64,000 nucleotides of DNA. It comes from Buchnera aphidicola (Periphyllus lyropictus) (GTDB lineage: Bacteria > Pseudomonadota > Gammaproteobacteria > Enterobacterales > Enterobacteriaceae). Shown piece after piece: positions 1 to 11,187 of the stretch. Both the position numbers and the translations under genes were made by a program. The notes beneath the pieces were generated by a model that was given only the letters and a program-made list of their open reading frames with translations, searched no databases and was not told the origin of the DNA. Location: the NCBI RefSeq assembly GCF_024029895.1, contig NZ_CP097457.1, forward strand, positions 392,891 to 456,890, given 5' to 3'. Numbering within the stretch: the stretch's first letter is position 1; every line of letters starts with the position of its first letter.

Positions 1-1718
1 TTAATTCCTTCTTGTAATATCTGTCCATTTTTTTCTTCTTTATAATAAGATAATAAATCTTTATCTTGAGGTATATAATTTTGTCCATATGTATTATATA
101 TTCCAACTTTTCTAAACAATCCTTCCATTCCAAAAGTTCTAGCTTCATCTGCAATAATTGGAACAATTCTTTTATTTAAATTTTTATTATTTAATAATAT
201 ATATAAAATTCTTACAAAAGCAATTGTAGTAGAAATATTTTTTTTTTGTTCTATTAAAAGAGAACTAAAATCTTTTAATTCAGGAATAGATAAATTTTCT
301 GAAAAATTTTTTCTTCTTTCTGGAACATATCCTCCTAATTTTTTTCTTTGATTATGTATATAATTATATTCAGGAGAATTTTTTAAAAAATATACATAAG
401 GTAAATTATTTAAATCTTTATTAGAAATAGAAATTTTTAATTTATCTTTAATATATTTAATATCTTCCATACTAATATTTTTAACTTGATGAGCAATATT
501 TTTTCCTACAACATTTTTTCCCATTCCATAACCTTTAATAGTATGAAAAAATATTACAACTGGTTTATTTTTTATAGTATGAGCTCTTCTAAAAGCAGAA
601 TAAATTTTATTAAAATCATGACCTCCTTTATTTAAATTAAATATTTCATCATCTGTCATATTTTTTACTAACTTTAAAGTTTCTGGATATTTTCCAAAAA
701 AATTTTTTCTAATATATGCTCCATCTTTAGATGTAAAAGTTTGATAATCTCCATCTAAAGTTTCATTCATTAATTTAATTAATTTTCCACTAAAATCTTC
801 TTTTAACAATTTATCCCATTTATTTCCCCAAATAACTTTAATCGTTTCCCATCCAGAACCACGAAAAAAACTTTCTAATTCATTAATAATTTTTCCATTT
901 CCCATAACAGGACCATCTAATCTTTGCAAATTACAATTAATTACAAAAATTAAATTATCTAATTTTTCACGAGCAGCAATATTAACTGCCCCTTTAGATT
1001 CAGGTTCATCCATCTCTCCATCACCTAAAAAAACATATATTTTTCTATGATTAGTATTTTTTAACTCTCTATTATGTAAATATTTTAAAAATTTAGCTTG
1101 ATAAATAGAACAAATTGAACTCAGACCCATAGAAACAGTAGGAAATTGCCAAAAATTAGGCATTAATTTAGGATGAGGATAAGATGGTAATCCTTTTTCA
1201 TAAATTTCTTGTCTAAAATTATTTATTTGTTGTTCAGATAATCTTCCTTCTAAAAAAGCTCTTGAATAAATTCCTGGAGAAATATGTCCTTGAAAATAAA
1301 TAATATCTCCCAAAATTGAAGAATTATTAGCTTTAAAAAAATGATTAAAACAAATTTCATAAATTAATGAAGAAGATTGAAAAGATGATAAATGACCACC
1401 TAAATCTAATTTTTTTTTAGAAGCTCTTAAAACCATCATTATTGCATTCCAACGTACCGCTGAAGCAATTTTCTTTTCTAATTTTATATTTCCTGGATAA
1501 AAATATTCTTCTTTTTTAGGAATTGTATTAATATAATTAGTAATTAATTTTTTATTAAAAAATAAAGAACCAATTTTTTTATATTTTTTTAATATTTTAT
1601 TAATTAAAAATATTCCTCTTTTATTTCCATCTTGTTGTATTACAGATTCTATAGAATCTAACCAATCTTTTGTTTCTATAGGATCTATATCAACATCCGT
1701 ATAATTATTTTTAGACAT
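1..1718 (-). CDS. aceE: Pyruvate dehydrogenase E1 component (N-terminal ~572 codons, 3' end outside window)
   Basis: This is the thiamine-diphosphate E1 subunit of the pyruvate dehydrogenase complex, which decarboxylates pyruvate and passes the acetyl group to AceF. The reverse strand is open from the window edge to the start and reads as homodimeric AceE: an N-terminal D-x-DPIETKDWLDS segment, the RWNAIMMVLRASKK and LGGHLSSFQSS blocks, then GDGEMDEPES and NCNLQRLDGPV of the ThDP-binding region. About 572 of the roughly 887 codons usual for the family lie here. The ATG at 1718 was chosen because GGAG sits 6 nt upstream of it; a second in-frame ATG at about 1730 lies upstream of that ribosome binding site. 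It follows secA on the same strand after about 170 nt. The gene continues past base 1. Confidence 0.95.
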   Translation of the reverse strand, partial: MSKNNYTDVDIDPIETKDWLDSIESVIQQDGNKRGIFLINKILKKYKKIGSLFFNKKLITNYINTIPKKEEYFYPGNIKLEKKIASAVRWNAIMMVLRASKKKLDLGGHLSSFQSSSLIYEICFNHFFKANNSSILGDIIYFQGHISPGIYSRAFLEGRLSEQQINNFRQEIYEKGLPSYPHPKLMPNFWQFPTVSMGLSSICSIYQAKFLKYLHNRELKNTNHRKIYVFLGDGEMDEPESKGAVNIAAREKLDNLIFVINCNLQRLDGPVMGNGKIINELESFFRGSGWETIKVIWGNKWDKLLKEDFSGKLIKLMNETLDGDYQTFTSKDGAYIRKNFFGKYPETLKLVKNMTDDEIFNLNKGGHDFNKIYSAFRRAHTIKNKPVVIFFHTIKGYGMGKNVVGKNIAHQVKNISMEDIKYIKDKLKISISNKDLNNLPYVYFLKNSPEYNYIHNQRKKLGGYVPERRKNFSENLSIPELKDFSSLLIEQKKNISTTIAFVRILYILLNNKNLNKRIVPIIADEARTFGMEGLFRKVGIYNTYGQNYIPQDKDLLSYYKEEKNGQILQEGI

Positions 1719-1886
1719 AGGATACTCCATTTTATTTAATGATAAAAATTTATTATATCTGACAAAAATTTTTATTTTTTTTTAAAAATTTATTTAATTT
1801 TTATTAAAAAATAAATTTAAATATATTATTATTCAAATTATAAATTAAAAAGTATAAAAATTTTATATAAAAAATTTTAAAAAAAA

Positions 1887-4616
1887 TTAATAATCTAATT
1901 TTTTATGACAATTTTTATATTTTTTTCCAGAAAAACAATAACATTTATCATTATCTAAAATTTGCTTCGGTTTATTAAATTCTTTAGAATAATTATATTT
2001 AATCTCTGGATTTTTTAAAATAGATTTTTTAAATTTTTTAAAAAATTTTCCATGAATAGAAAATTTATAATTAGAATCTTGACTTCCATATGGATTAAAC
2101 TGTGATAAATTAATTCTACTTAATTCTAATATTACTTCATATTTTAAAGACTCTAACATATCTGAAAAAATAATAAAAGATTCACGATTATATTCTAATT
2201 TTGGATCTTTTTGAGCATATCCTCTTAGATGTATTCCTTGTCTTAAATATTCCATATCAGATAAATGTTCTTTCCAAAAAAAATCTAATTTTTTTAACAT
2301 AATTGCTTTCTCTATATTTCTCATATTTGTAGAGCCAATTAATTTCTCTTTAATAAAATAATTCATTCTAAATTTTTTTAATACTAAATCTAAAATATCT
2401 AAATCTTTATATTTTTTAATATCTTTAAATACATTTTTAAAACTAATTTTAATTTTAAATTTTTTTAAAAGTTCTTTTTGTAAATTAAATAAACTTTTTT
2501 TATTTATAAAATAATTTTTCTTTTTAGAAAATTTTCTAATAACAAATAAAAAAACATCTTTAGATATAGTAGTAATAGTATTATGAATATCATTTTTGTT
2601 AATTAATATATTTCTTTGTTTATAAATAACTTTTCTTTGTTTATTAATAACATCATCATATTCTAATAATTGTTTTCTAATATCGAAATTTCTATTTTCT
2701 ACTTTTTTTTGAGCATTAAATATAGCTTTATTTACCCATGAACTTTCAATAGATTGTCCTTTTTTCATTCCAAAAGCTCGCATAATATTAATAATTTTTT
2801 CTGAAGCGAAAATTCTCATTAAATCATCTTCCATTGATAAATAAAATCTAGATGAACCACAATCACCTTGTCTTCCAGATCTACCTCTTAACTGATTATC
2901 AATTCTTCTAGATTCATGTCTTTCTGTTCCAATAACATGTAAACCTCCTGCTTTTAATACCATTTTATTATTTTTTTTCCATTTTTTTTTCTTTAAATTA
3001 TATTTTTTAAGCATTTTTTTCTTTATTTTTTTTTCTAAATGATTAAAATTTTTATTTTCAAAATATCCTCCTAATATAATATCAGTTCCTCGACCAGCCA
3101 TATTAGTAGCAATTGTAACAGCTCCTAATTTACCTGCCTGAGAAATTATTTTAGCTTCTTTTTTATGAAATTTAGCATTTAAAACATTATGTTTAATTCC
3201 TAAATTCTTTAAATAACTTGAAATAATCTCTGATTTTTCTATAGAAATAGTTCCTACTAAAACTGGTTTTTTAGAAACATAACAATCTTTAATATCTTTA
3301 ATAATAGAAGAAATTTTTTCTTTTTCTGTTAAATAAACTAAATCTGAAAAATCTTCACGTATCATTAAACGATTAGTAGGTATTACAACAGTATCTAAAT
3401 TATATATTGTTCTAAATTCATATGATTCAGTTTCTGCAGTTCCAGTCATTCCTGATAATTTTTTATATAATCGAAAATAATTTTGAAAAGTAATTGAAGC
3501 TAATGTTTTATTTTCATTTTTAATTAAAACTTTTTCTTTTGCTTCAATTGCTTGATGTAAACCATCTGACCATCTTCTACCCAAAGTTATTCTTCCAGTA
3601 TGTTCATCTACAATAACTATTTCTTTATTTTTTACTAAATAATCAACATCTCTAATAAATAATTTATGTGCTCTTAAAGAAGAAATAACATGATGCAATA
3701 ATTTTATATTTTTTGAAGAATATAAAGATTCTTTTTTTTTTAAAATATTGTTTTTAACTAAAATATTTTCTATTTTTATAAGTCCTTTTTCTGTTAAATA
3801 TACTTGTTTAATTTTTTCGTCTAAAAAAAAATCTCCATTTCCTGAAAAATCTTCTGTATCTTCTTTTTCTTGTTGTTTTAATAAAGGAACAATTTTATTA
3901 ATTTTAAAGTATAAATTAGAACAATCTTTCTCTTCTCCTGAAATAACTAAAGGAGTTCTCGATTCATCAATTAAAATAGAATCTACTTCATCGATTAATG
4001 CATAATTTAATCCTCTTTGAACTTGATCATTTTTTGATAAAACCATATTGTCTCTTAAATAATCAAATCCAAATTCATAATTTGTACCATAAGTAATATC
4101 TGCTAAATAAGCTTTTTTTTTTAAAGAATGAGATAATTCAGACAAATTTAAACCAACTGTTAATCCTAAAAATTCAAATAATAATTTATTTTTTTCTGAA
4201 TCTCGTTTAGCTAAATAATCATTCATAGTAATAATATGAACACCTTTACCTTGTAAAGAATTTAAATATACAGGAAGTGTAGAAGTTAATGTTTTTCCTT
4301 CACCAGTTTTCATTTCTGCTATACATCGATTATTTAAAACAATTCCTCCTAATATCTGAACATCAAAATGACGCATTCCAAAAACTCTTTTACTAGCTTC
4401 TCTTACTGTAGCATAAGCTTCTACTAACAAATTTTTTAAAGTTTCTTTATTTTTCAAACGTCTGATAAAAATTTGTGTATTTTCTTTAAGTTTTTGATCA
4501 GAAAAATTTTTATATTTACTTTCTAATATATTAATTTTATCTACAGTAACATTTAATTTATTTAATATTTTATCATTTCTACTTCCAAATATTTTTTTCA
4601 AAAAATTAAAAAACAT
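1887..4616 (-). CDS. secA: Protein translocase ATPase SecA
   Basis: SecA is the motor that drives preproteins through the SecYEG channel at the inner membrane. The 909 residues match the usual enterobacterial length (about 901). Visible are the N-terminal FGSRND segment, Walker A TGEGKT near residue 106, Walker [16 protein letters not shown] near 210, the NMAGRGTDI and [15 protein letters not shown] helicase motifs, and [15 protein letters not shown] in the C-terminal part. The zinc-binding tail is kept as C-x-C-x8-C-H, although the family CPCGSG has become CYCFSG. In E. coli this tail binds SecB and phospholipid; whether that matters here is unknown. The start at 4616 aligns with the family N-terminus and has a purine-rich GAGAAGGA just upstream. 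Confidence 0.98.
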   Translation of the reverse strand: MFFNFLKKIFGSRNDKILNKLNVTVDKINILESKYKNFSDQKLKENTQIFIRRLKNKETLKNLLVEAYATVREASKRVFGMRHFDVQILGGIVLNNRCIAEMKTGEGKTLTSTLPVYLNSLQGKGVHIITMNDYLAKRDSEKNKLLFEFLGLTVGLNLSELSHSLKKKAYLADITYGTNYEFGFDYLRDNMVLSKNDQVQRGLNYALIDEVDSILIDESRTPLVISGEEKDCSNLYFKINKIVPLLKQQEKEDTEDFSGNGDFFLDEKIKQVYLTEKGLIKIENILVKNNILKKKESLYSSKNIKLLHHVISSLRAHKLFIRDVDYLVKNKEIVIVDEHTGRITLGRRWSDGLHQAIEAKEKVLIKNENKTLASITFQNYFRLYKKLSGMTGTAETESYEFRTIYNLDTVVIPTNRLMIREDFSDLVYLTEKEKISSIIKDIKDCYVSKKPVLVGTISIEKSEIISSYLKNLGIKHNVLNAKFHKKEAKIISQAGKLGAVTIATNMAGRGTDIILGGYFENKNFNHLEKKIKKKMLKKYNLKKKKWKKNNKMVLKAGGLHVIGTERHESRRIDNQLRGRSGRQGDCGSSRFYLSMEDDLMRIFASEKIINIMRAFGMKKGQSIESSWVNKAIFNAQKKVENRNFDIRKQLLEYDDVINKQRKVIYKQRNILINKNDIHNTITTISKDVFLFVIRKFSKKKNYFINKKSLFNLQKELLKKFKIKISFKNVFKDIKKYKDLDILDLVLKKFRMNYFIKEKLIGSTNMRNIEKAIMLKKLDFFWKEHLSDMEYLRQGIHLRGYAQKDPKLEYNRESFIIFSDMLESLKYEVILELSRINLSQFNPYGSQDSNYKFSIHGKFFKKFKKSILKNPEIKYNYSKEFNKPKQILDNDKCYCFSGKKYKNCHKKLDY

Positions 4617-4899
4617 ATATCCTTCTCTTTTATAAAAGTTTTATATTATATACAAAAAATCATTAAATTAACTAAAAATATTAAATAAAATATAAATAAT
4701 AATATTTTATTTAAAAAAATAAACTTATAAAAAATATTTCTTAAATACTAATTTTAATAAAAATAAATATTTTTTAAATAAAAAAATTATTTTTTAACAA
4801 AAATATTTATATAAAAAATATATTTTTAATATATAAAATATTATATTTTTAATAAAATTTTTTTAAAAATTAAAAACTTTAAAAAAATATAATAATTTA
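4617..4899. other. Intergenic spacer secA-truA without recognisable gene
   Basis: This 283-nt gap between two minus-strand genes is almost pure A/T. I saw no gene fragment or RNA structure in it apart from the ribosome binding site of secA at its left edge. Confidence 0.5.
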
Positions 4900-5655
4900 T
4901 TAAATATTAAAATGCTTAGGATATTTTATAGAAAACAAATATAAACCATTAGCTAAAACAGTAGGACCTGCAAAATTTCTATTTTTTAAATTTAAAACAT
5001 TTAATAACCATGATTTTTTTTTCTTATTCTTTCCTATTTCAATTAAACAACCAACAATATTTCTAACCATTTTATATAAAAAAGAATTAGCTGTAATTTC
5101 AACTATAACAAAATATTTTTTTTTTCTATATACATTTAAATTTATTATATTTCTCCAAGCAGTAAAAGATTGACAACCAGAAGCTCTAAAAGAAGAAAAA
5201 TCATGTTCTCCTAATAAAATTTGTCCAGAATTATGCATTTTTTTTTCATTTAAATTAAAAAAAACATTATTTACTCTATTATTTAATAATGCAGATCGAA
5301 TAAAATTATTATATATAATATAACGATAACTTCTAGAAATAGCTGAATAACGAGCATGAAAATCATGTGAAATATATTTTATCCAAATTATAGAAATATC
5401 TTTTGGTAATAAACTATTTATACCTATTATCCAAGATCTTCTTTTTCTAAAAGAATAAGTTGTAAAATGTATTACTTGATTATAAGCATGAACTCCAGAA
5501 TCTGTTCTTCCTGCACAAAAAATATAAACTTTGTGATTAGCTATTTTAGATATTGCCTCCTCTAACTTATTTTTAATTGAAAAATTTTTTATTTGACTTT
5601 CCCATCCATAATATCTACTTCCATTATATTCAATTCCACATACTATTTTAAACAT
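4900..5655 (-). CDS. truA: tRNA pseudouridine(38-40) synthase TruA
   Basis: TruA isomerises uridines 38-40 in the anticodon arm of many tRNAs to pseudouridine, stabilising the reading frame. The 251-residue protein carries the N-terminal IEYNGSRYYGWESQ block and the catalytic motif AGRTDSGVHA with its aspartate at residue 52. It also has the FHARYSAISRSYRY block and the C-terminal FLYKMVRNIVG segment. Its length is close to the family norm (about 270). It is transcribed away from dksA and toward secA. The start at 5655 gives MFKIVCGIEYNG, which fits the family, with an AAGGA ribosome binding site upstream. Confidence 0.96.
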   Translation of the reverse strand: MFKIVCGIEYNGSRYYGWESQIKNFSIKNKLEEAISKIANHKVYIFCAGRTDSGVHAYNQVIHFTTYSFRKRRSWIIGINSLLPKDISIIWIKYISHDFHARYSAISRSYRYIIYNNFIRSALLNNRVNNVFFNLNEKKMHNSGQILLGEHDFSSFRASGCQSFTAWRNIINLNVYRKKKYFVIVEITANSFLYKMVRNIVGCLIEIGKNKKKKSWLLNVLNLKNRNFAGPTVLANGLYLFSIKYPKHFNI

Positions 5656-5926
5656 ATATAAATCCTTTTTAAAAAAATATTTAAAATTTTTTCTAATACA
5701 TAAATTTAATTAAAAAACATTTATATATTATATAATTAAATTTTAAATATAAAAAATAAAAAAGATTTTAAATAAAATAAAATAAAAAAAAACAATAAAA
5801 AAAATTTATAGAAAATTATTTAATTTCATATTATAAATAATCTAATGTATATTATAAAATTTACAAACTAACTGCTATTTTTTTTAATTTAATCTATTTT
5901 TTAAAATATATTAAGGAAAATATTTC

Positions 5927-6376
5927 ATGAAAAAAAAAAATATCAAAAAATCTTCTTTAAGTATACTTTCAATTGCAGGAGTAAATTCATATAAAAAAAA
6001 AAAAAATGAAAAATATATGAATTCTAAACAAATAAATCATTTTACTATAATATTAGAAACATGGAAAAAACAATTAAATAAAAATAAAATTAATATATAT
6101 GATATATCAAAAAAATCTTCTAACTTTCCTGATCCAATCGATCGAGCAGTTCAAGAAGAAGAATTTAATTTAGAATTAAGAAATCGAGAAAGAGAAAATA
6201 CATTAATTAAAAAAATAAATATTACTTTAAAAAAAATTCAAGAAAAAGAATTTGGATATTGTTCATTTTGTGGAGTGGAAATAGGAATAAAAAGATTAGA
6301 AGCCAGACCTACTGCTGATCTTTGTATTGATTGTAAAACACTAGAAGAAATAAGAGAAAAACAAATACTTATATAA
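5927..6376 (+). CDS. dksA: RNA polymerase-binding transcription factor DksA
   Basis: DksA binds the RNA polymerase secondary channel and, with ppGpp, modulates rRNA and amino-acid promoters. The 149 residues align end to end with E. coli DksA (151): [11 protein letters not shown], the coiled-coil tip NFPDPIDRA with its two essential aspartates, [14 protein letters not shown], and a C-terminal zinc finger with CSFC and CIDC pairs. Start ATG 5927 follows AAGGA by 9 nt. Two long A runs lie in the first 80 nt of the gene: A11 directly after the start codon (5930-5940) and A14 at 5993-6006. pcnB follows on the same strand 138 nt downstream, as in relatives. Confidence 0.97.
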   Translation: MKKKNIKKSSLSILSIAGVNSYKKKKNEKYMNSKQINHFTIILETWKKQLNKNKINIYDISKKSSNFPDPIDRAVQEEEFNLELRNRERENTLIKKINITLKKIQEKEFGYCSFCGVEIGIKRLEARPTADLCIDCKTLEEIREKQILI

Positions 6377-6514
6377 AAAATAAAATAATTAAAAATAGAA
6401 AAATTTTTTTCTCTGATATTTTATTATATAAAATAAATTTCTTTATAAAAAATAAAAAATCAATACAAAAAATATATTTTTATACATAAAATACTTCACT
6501 ATAAATAAATAAAT

Positions 6515-7684
6515 ATGATAATAATTCCTAAAAAAAAACATAATATATCTAGAAAAAAAATTAGCAAAAATGCTATTAAAATATTATTTAGATTAAATAA
6601 ATCAGGTTATCAAGCATATCTTGTAGGAGGAAGTGTAAGAGATTTAATTATAGGAAATCAACCAAAAGATTTTGATTTAGTAACAAATGCAACTCCATTA
6701 GAAATACAAAAACTATTTAAAAATTGCAGATTAATTGGAAAAAGATTTCAAATTGCACATATTATATTTAAAAAAGAAACTATAGAAGTATCTACTTTTA
6801 GAGGTCACCATTTTAATAAAAAAAATATATGTAAAAAATATAAAAAAAAAAAATTTGGAATATTATTAAGAGATAATATATTTGGAGAAATAGAAGAAGA
6901 TGCAGAGAGAAGAGATCTTACTATAAATACTCTATATTTAAATATAATAGATTTAAGTATAAGAGATTATGTAGGTGGAGTTAAAGATATAAAAAAAAAA
7001 ATTATAAGATTAATTGGAAATCCCGAACAAAGATATAGAGAAGATCCAGTAAGAATGTTAAGAGTAATTCGTTTTTCTGTTCAATTAAAAATGAATATAG
7101 AAAAAAAAACAGCTTTAGCTATTCCAAAATTAGCAAAATTAATTTCTCATATTCCATCAGCTAGATTATACAATGAATTAAATAAGTTATTACAATCAGG
7201 ATTTGGATATAAAACATATAAAAAATTAAAAAAATTTTATTTATTAAAAAGAATTTTTCCTTTTCCATTTTTATATCATAATAAAAAAATAAATATTTTA
7301 ATACATACATTAATGATAAATGTATTAAAAGAAAATGATAAAAGATTTAAAAAAAAAAAACCCATAAATTTATCATTTTTATGGTCTTCAATATTATTAT
7401 ATCCTTATATATTTAATACTTTAAAAATCAAAAAGGAAAAAAAAATAAATCATAAAGAAGCTTCACATTTATCACTAAAAATAATTTTAAAAAAAGCATC
7501 ATTTATATTATCTATACCTAAACAAATTATGTATTCAGTTAAAGAAATTTTAAAAATAATAAATATATTAATATATAATAAAAAAAAAATTGTTAAAAAA
7601 CAAAAAAAAAATAAACAATTTTTAGAAGCATATAATTTATATATAATTAAAAAAAATAGAAAAAATAAAAAAAAAAAAAAATAA
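6515..7684 (+). CDS. pcnB: Poly(A) polymerase I family protein
   Basis: Class II nucleotidyltransferase that adds 3' A tails to RNAs and promotes their decay. The N-terminal half is well kept: RLNKSGYQAYLVGGSVRDL, the metal-binding pair in PKDFDLVTNATP, RRDLTINTLY, RDYVGGVKD and RYREDPVRMLRVIRF. The protein has 389 residues against about 465 in E. coli. The basic C-terminal RNA-binding tail is shorter and ends in a lysine run encoded by an A15 tract (7667-7681); an A12 tract lies at 7349-7360. A CCA-adding enzyme is the main alternative, but the ISRKKISKNAIKILFRLN lead-in and the position beside dksA favour pcnB. Confidence 0.9.
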   Translation: MIIIPKKKHNISRKKISKNAIKILFRLNKSGYQAYLVGGSVRDLIIGNQPKDFDLVTNATPLEIQKLFKNCRLIGKRFQIAHIIFKKETIEVSTFRGHHFNKKNICKKYKKKKFGILLRDNIFGEIEEDAERRDLTINTLYLNIIDLSIRDYVGGVKDIKKKIIRLIGNPEQRYREDPVRMLRVIRFSVQLKMNIEKKTALAIPKLAKLISHIPSARLYNELNKLLQSGFGYKTYKKLKKFYLLKRIFPFPFLYHNKKINILIHTLMINVLKENDKRFKKKKPINLSFLWSSILLYPYIFNTLKIKKEKKINHKEASHLSLKIILKKASFILSIPKQIMYSVKEILKIINILIYNKKKIVKKQKKNKQFLEAYNLYIIKKNRKNKKKKK

Positions 7685-7834
7685 AAAATAATAAAATTTT
7701 ACTTAATTATAAAAAAACTTTTTATATTTAAAAAAAATAATAATTTAAAAAATTTCAAAAATAAATAAATATAATTTAAAAATAAATTAAAATTTTTAAG
7801 TAAAAAATAAAAAATTTTTATTATTTTTAAATAA

Positions 7835-8374
7835 TTATTTTTTAATAGGTATAACTTTTCCAATATAAGGTAAATTACGATAACATTGAGCATAATCAAT
7901 TCCATATCCAACAACAAATTCATTAGATATAGAAAAACCTATATAATCTACCGTTATATTAACTTCTCTACATTCTGATTTATCTAATAATGTACAAATA
8001 GAAATAGATTTTGGATTTCTTAATTTTAAAATATCTAAAACTTTACTTAAAGTATGACCAGAATCAATAATATCTTCTATAATTAAAACATTTTTATTAT
8101 TAATATCTTCATCTAAATCCTTTAAAATTTTTACATCAAAATTAGAAAACATACTATTTCTATAACTAGAAGTAGTCATAAAATCTACTTCATGATCAAT
8201 TTTAATTTCTCTACATAAATCAGCAATAAAAATAAAAGAACCTCTTAATAAACCTACTAAAATCATTTTATTAGAATCGTTTTTATAATTTTTAGTAATT
8301 TGTATACCTAATTCTTTAACTCTATTACGTAATTCAATAGAAGAAAAAATCATTTTTACAGTATATTTAATCAT
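7835..8374 (-). CDS. hpt: Hypoxanthine phosphoribosyltransferase
   Basis: Salvages hypoxanthine (and guanine, weakly) with PRPP to make IMP or GMP. The 179 residues align throughout with E. coli Hpt. They include [26 protein letters not shown], the PRPP-binding loop [14 protein letters not shown] near residue 110, and the C-terminal [15 protein letters not shown]. It converges with pcnB and diverges from thrA. Purine salvage is expected to matter in a symbiont fed by its host, and Prs at 31.5 kb supplies the PRPP. The start at 8374 ([10 protein letters not shown]) aligns with the family N-terminus. Confidence 0.97.
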   Translation of the reverse strand: MIKYTVKMIFSSIELRNRVKELGIQITKNYKNDSNKMILVGLLRGSFIFIADLCREIKIDHEVDFMTTSSYRNSMFSNFDVKILKDLDEDINNKNVLIIEDIIDSGHTLSKVLDILKLRNPKSISICTLLDKSECREVNITVDYIGFSISNEFVVGYGIDYAQCYRNLPYIGKVIPIKK

Positions 8375-8712
8375 TATTTTTTATTAAATTTAATAGTAAG
8401 AAAATGTCTACCTTTTAATATATACAATCTTATTTTAAAATTGTAAAAAATACTATTAAAAACTTTAATTTAAAATATTTAAAAACATACAAAATAAATT
8501 CTATATATTAAAATATACAATTTTAATTAAAATATTTATTAAAATTAAAAAAATTTTATCTGACTAAAAAAATTATTTAAAAAAATATAAAAAATTAATT
8601 TATATATATAAAATTTATATAAAATATATAATATTTTGATTAGTTTTTAAAAACATTTATTATAATAAAATATTAAAATTTTAAAAATATAGATTTAGGA
8701 GAACCTTAAAAA
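8375..8712. promoter_or_regulatory. Divergent hpt / thrA upstream region
   Basis: This 338-nt gap separates the start codons of hpt (minus) and thrA (plus), so it must hold promoters for both. AT-rich boxes resembling -10 elements occur repeatedly and cannot be ranked by eye. I looked for the threonine-leader attenuator of E. coli (a short peptide rich in Thr and Ile codons followed by a terminator) and found none. A good ribosome binding site, TAGGAG, lies just upstream of thrA. Confidence 0.5.
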
Positions 8713-11175
8713 ATGATAAACGTTTTAAAATTTGGCGGAACTTCATTAAAAAATTCAAAAACAATTTTTTCTGTTTCTAAAATAATTCAAGAAAAATGTA
8801 AAAAAAATAAAATTGCAGTAGTTTTATCTGCGCCAGCTAAAATTACAAATTATTTAGAAAAATTAATAAAAATAGCGATAAATAAAAAAAGATATGAAAA
8901 AAAAATTTTATACATAAAAAAAAAATTTTATAAAATAATTAAAAAAATATATAAAAAAAATAAAAAATTTAATTTTTTTAAAACAAAAAAAAAAATTGAT
9001 AAAGAAATAAATTTTATTCAAAAAAATTTAAAAAGTATATATATTTTAAATCAATGTCCTGATAATACATTTGCAAAAATTATTTCTCGAGGAGAAATAT
9101 TATCTACTTATATTATGAAAAATATTTTAATCTCAAAAAAATATAATGTAGACATAATTAATCCAGTTAAAAATATTATTACTTTTGGAAAAATTCTTGA
9201 TTCATATGTAAATATTCCACTTTCAAATAAAAATTTAAAAAAAATAAAAATAAAAAAAAATTCTATTATTTTAATGCCAGGTTTTATTGCAGGAGATAAA
9301 AAAAAAAAAACAGTATTATTAGGAAGAAACGGATCAGATTATTCAGCAGCAATATTATCTGCTTGTTTTAAAGCTAAAGTTTGTGAAATATGGACAGATG
9401 TAGATGGAATTCTTACTTGTGACCCAAAAATTGTTTCTAATCCAAAAATAATAAAAAAAATTTCATATCAAAATATAACTGAATTATCTAATTTAGGAGC
9501 TAAAGTATTACATCATAAAACAATTAAACCACTACAAAAATTTAATATCCCATGTCATATTAAAAATACATTTAATAAAAATAAAAAAGGAACAGAAATA
9601 TTAGATCTAAATAAAAAATCAAAAAAAAAATATCATGCTAGTGTAACTTATATAAAAAACATATGTATGTTTTTAATAAAAATTAAAAAAAAAGAAAATA
9701 TCAAAAAAATTCAAAAAATATTAATTAAATCAATAAAATTTCAAAATATTTTTATTTTTTCATTAATTCATTTTATAAATCAAAATTCCATAAAATTTTA
9801 TTGTAAAAAAAAATATAAAAAAATAATAAAAAAAATAATACAAAAAAAAATTTTCAAATCAAAAAATGAATTTAAAAAATATATTATAATAAAAAAAAAA
9901 TTATCTATAATATCTGTTATTAAATATAAAATCACAAAACAAAAAAAATTAATAAATAAAATAAAAAAATCATTATATAACTCTAATATTAAAACATTTT
10001 TATTTAATAATAATATATCAAAAAATTCTATTTCAATAATTTTAAAATCTAAACATATAAAAATTGGAATCAAATTAATACATAAAATTATTATAAATAA
10101 AAAAAAAATAATTGAAATTTTTTTATTAGGAATTGGTGGAATAGGAAAAACTTTATTAAATCAAATATCATTAGAAAAATCCAATTTAAAAAAATTAAAT
10201 ATAACAATAAATATTTGTTTAATATCAAATTCTAATAAAATACTTTTTAATGAAAATAAAATTTCAATAAAAAATTGGAAAAAAGATTTCCAAAAAATTA
10301 AAAAAAAATATGAAGAAAAAGATTTAATAAAAACCATAAACAAAATAACAGAAAAAAACTATTATATAAATCCAGTAATTATTGATTGTACATCTAGTAA
10401 AAAAATTTCTCATCAATATTATAACTATATAAAAAATGGATTTCATATAGTAACTCCTAATAAAAAATTTAATACAAGAAACACTAATCATTATAAAAAA
10501 ATTAGAAAAATAGCTAAAAATAAAGAAAAGAATTTTTTTTATGAAACAAACGTTGGAGGAGGTCTTCCAATAATACAAACTATAAAAAACTTAAAAAATA
10601 CAGGAGATAAATTAATTTCTTTTAAAGGAATACTTTCAGGATCATTATCATATATTTTTGGAAAATTAGAACAAGGAATTTCTTTTTCAGAAGCTATAAA
10701 AAAAGCTAAAAATAAAGGATTAACAGAACCTGATCCAAGAGATGATTTATCTGGATTAGATGTAGCAAGAAAATTATTAATAATTGCTCGTGAATTTGGA
10801 TACCAATTAGAATTAAAAAATATCATTATAAAAAATATTCTTCCTGAACCAATTAATAAAAAAATAAGCATAAAAAAATTTCTAAAAAAAATAGAAGATT
10901 ATAATAAATATTTTTATAAAAAAGTATCATCAGCTAAAATTAATAATAAAAAAATTAAATTTATAGGAAAAATTAATAAAAATGGAATTTGTTCAATAAA
11001 AATTTCTAAAATCCATAAAAATGATCCATTATATGGAATAAAAAATGGAGAAAACGCGCTATCTTTTTATAGTAAATATTATCACCCAATGCCTCTAGTA
11101 ATAAGAGGATACGGAGCAGGAAAAGAAGTTACTGCATCAGGAGTATTTTCTGACCTATTAAAAATAGTATTATAA
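8713..11175 (+). CDS. thrA: Bifunctional aspartokinase I / homoserine dehydrogenase I
   Basis: Catalyses the first and third steps from aspartate to threonine. The 820 residues equal the E. coli length. The N-terminal kinase domain shows VLKFGGTSLKN and LLGRNGSDYSAAIL. The middle regulatory ACT region (roughly residues 310-460) is very lysine-rich and poorly conserved. The C-terminal dehydrogenase starts at GIGGIGKTLL near 475 and has TPNKK, ETNVGGGLPII and the GLTEPDPRDDLSGLDVARK block. First gene of thrABC. The weakly conserved ACT region raises the question whether threonine feedback is kept; this is inference. Confidence 0.97.
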   Translation: MINVLKFGGTSLKNSKTIFSVSKIIQEKCKKNKIAVVLSAPAKITNYLEKLIKIAINKKRYEKKILYIKKKFYKIIKKIYKKNKKFNFFKTKKKIDKEINFIQKNLKSIYILNQCPDNTFAKIISRGEILSTYIMKNILISKKYNVDIINPVKNIITFGKILDSYVNIPLSNKNLKKIKIKKNSIILMPGFIAGDKKKKTVLLGRNGSDYSAAILSACFKAKVCEIWTDVDGILTCDPKIVSNPKIIKKISYQNITELSNLGAKVLHHKTIKPLQKFNIPCHIKNTFNKNKKGTEILDLNKKSKKKYHASVTYIKNICMFLIKIKKKENIKKIQKILIKSIKFQNIFIFSLIHFINQNSIKFYCKKKYKKIIKKIIQKKIFKSKNEFKKYIIIKKKLSIISVIKYKITKQKKLINKIKKSLYNSNIKTFLFNNNISKNSISIILKSKHIKIGIKLIHKIIINKKKIIEIFLLGIGGIGKTLLNQISLEKSNLKKLNITINICLISNSNKILFNENKISIKNWKKDFQKIKKKYEEKDLIKTINKITEKNYYINPVIIDCTSSKKISHQYYNYIKNGFHIVTPNKKFNTRNTNHYKKIRKIAKNKEKNFFYETNVGGGLPIIQTIKNLKNTGDKLISFKGILSGSLSYIFGKLEQGISFSEAIKKAKNKGLTEPDPRDDLSGLDVARKLLIIAREFGYQLELKNIIIKNILPEPINKKISIKKFLKKIEDYNKYFYKKVSSAKINNKKIKFIGKINKNGICSIKISKIHKNDPLYGIKNGENALSFYSKYYHPMPLVIRGYGAGKEVTASGVFSDLLKIVL

Positions 11176-11187
11176 TTGGAGTACAAA

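Noticed and set aside
3748..4005. Open frame of 85 codons on the plus strand
   Set aside because: It lies entirely inside secA on the opposite strand and has no recognisable family features.
7699..7923. Open frame of 74 codons overlapping the hpt 3' end
   Set aside because: Low-complexity Leu/Phe/Ile product from A/T-rich DNA, partly antiframe to hpt, with no family resemblance.
8375..8712. Threonine-operon leader peptide and attenuator
   Set aside because: No short frame rich in Thr/Ile codons with a following terminator could be found.
10539..10871. Open frame of 110 codons on the minus strand
   Set aside because: Antisense shadow of the conserved homoserine dehydrogenase domain of thrA.
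11176..11187. TTG start for thrB four codons upstream
   Set aside because: The TTGGAG there is the ribosome binding site, and family proteins begin at the ATG at 11188.
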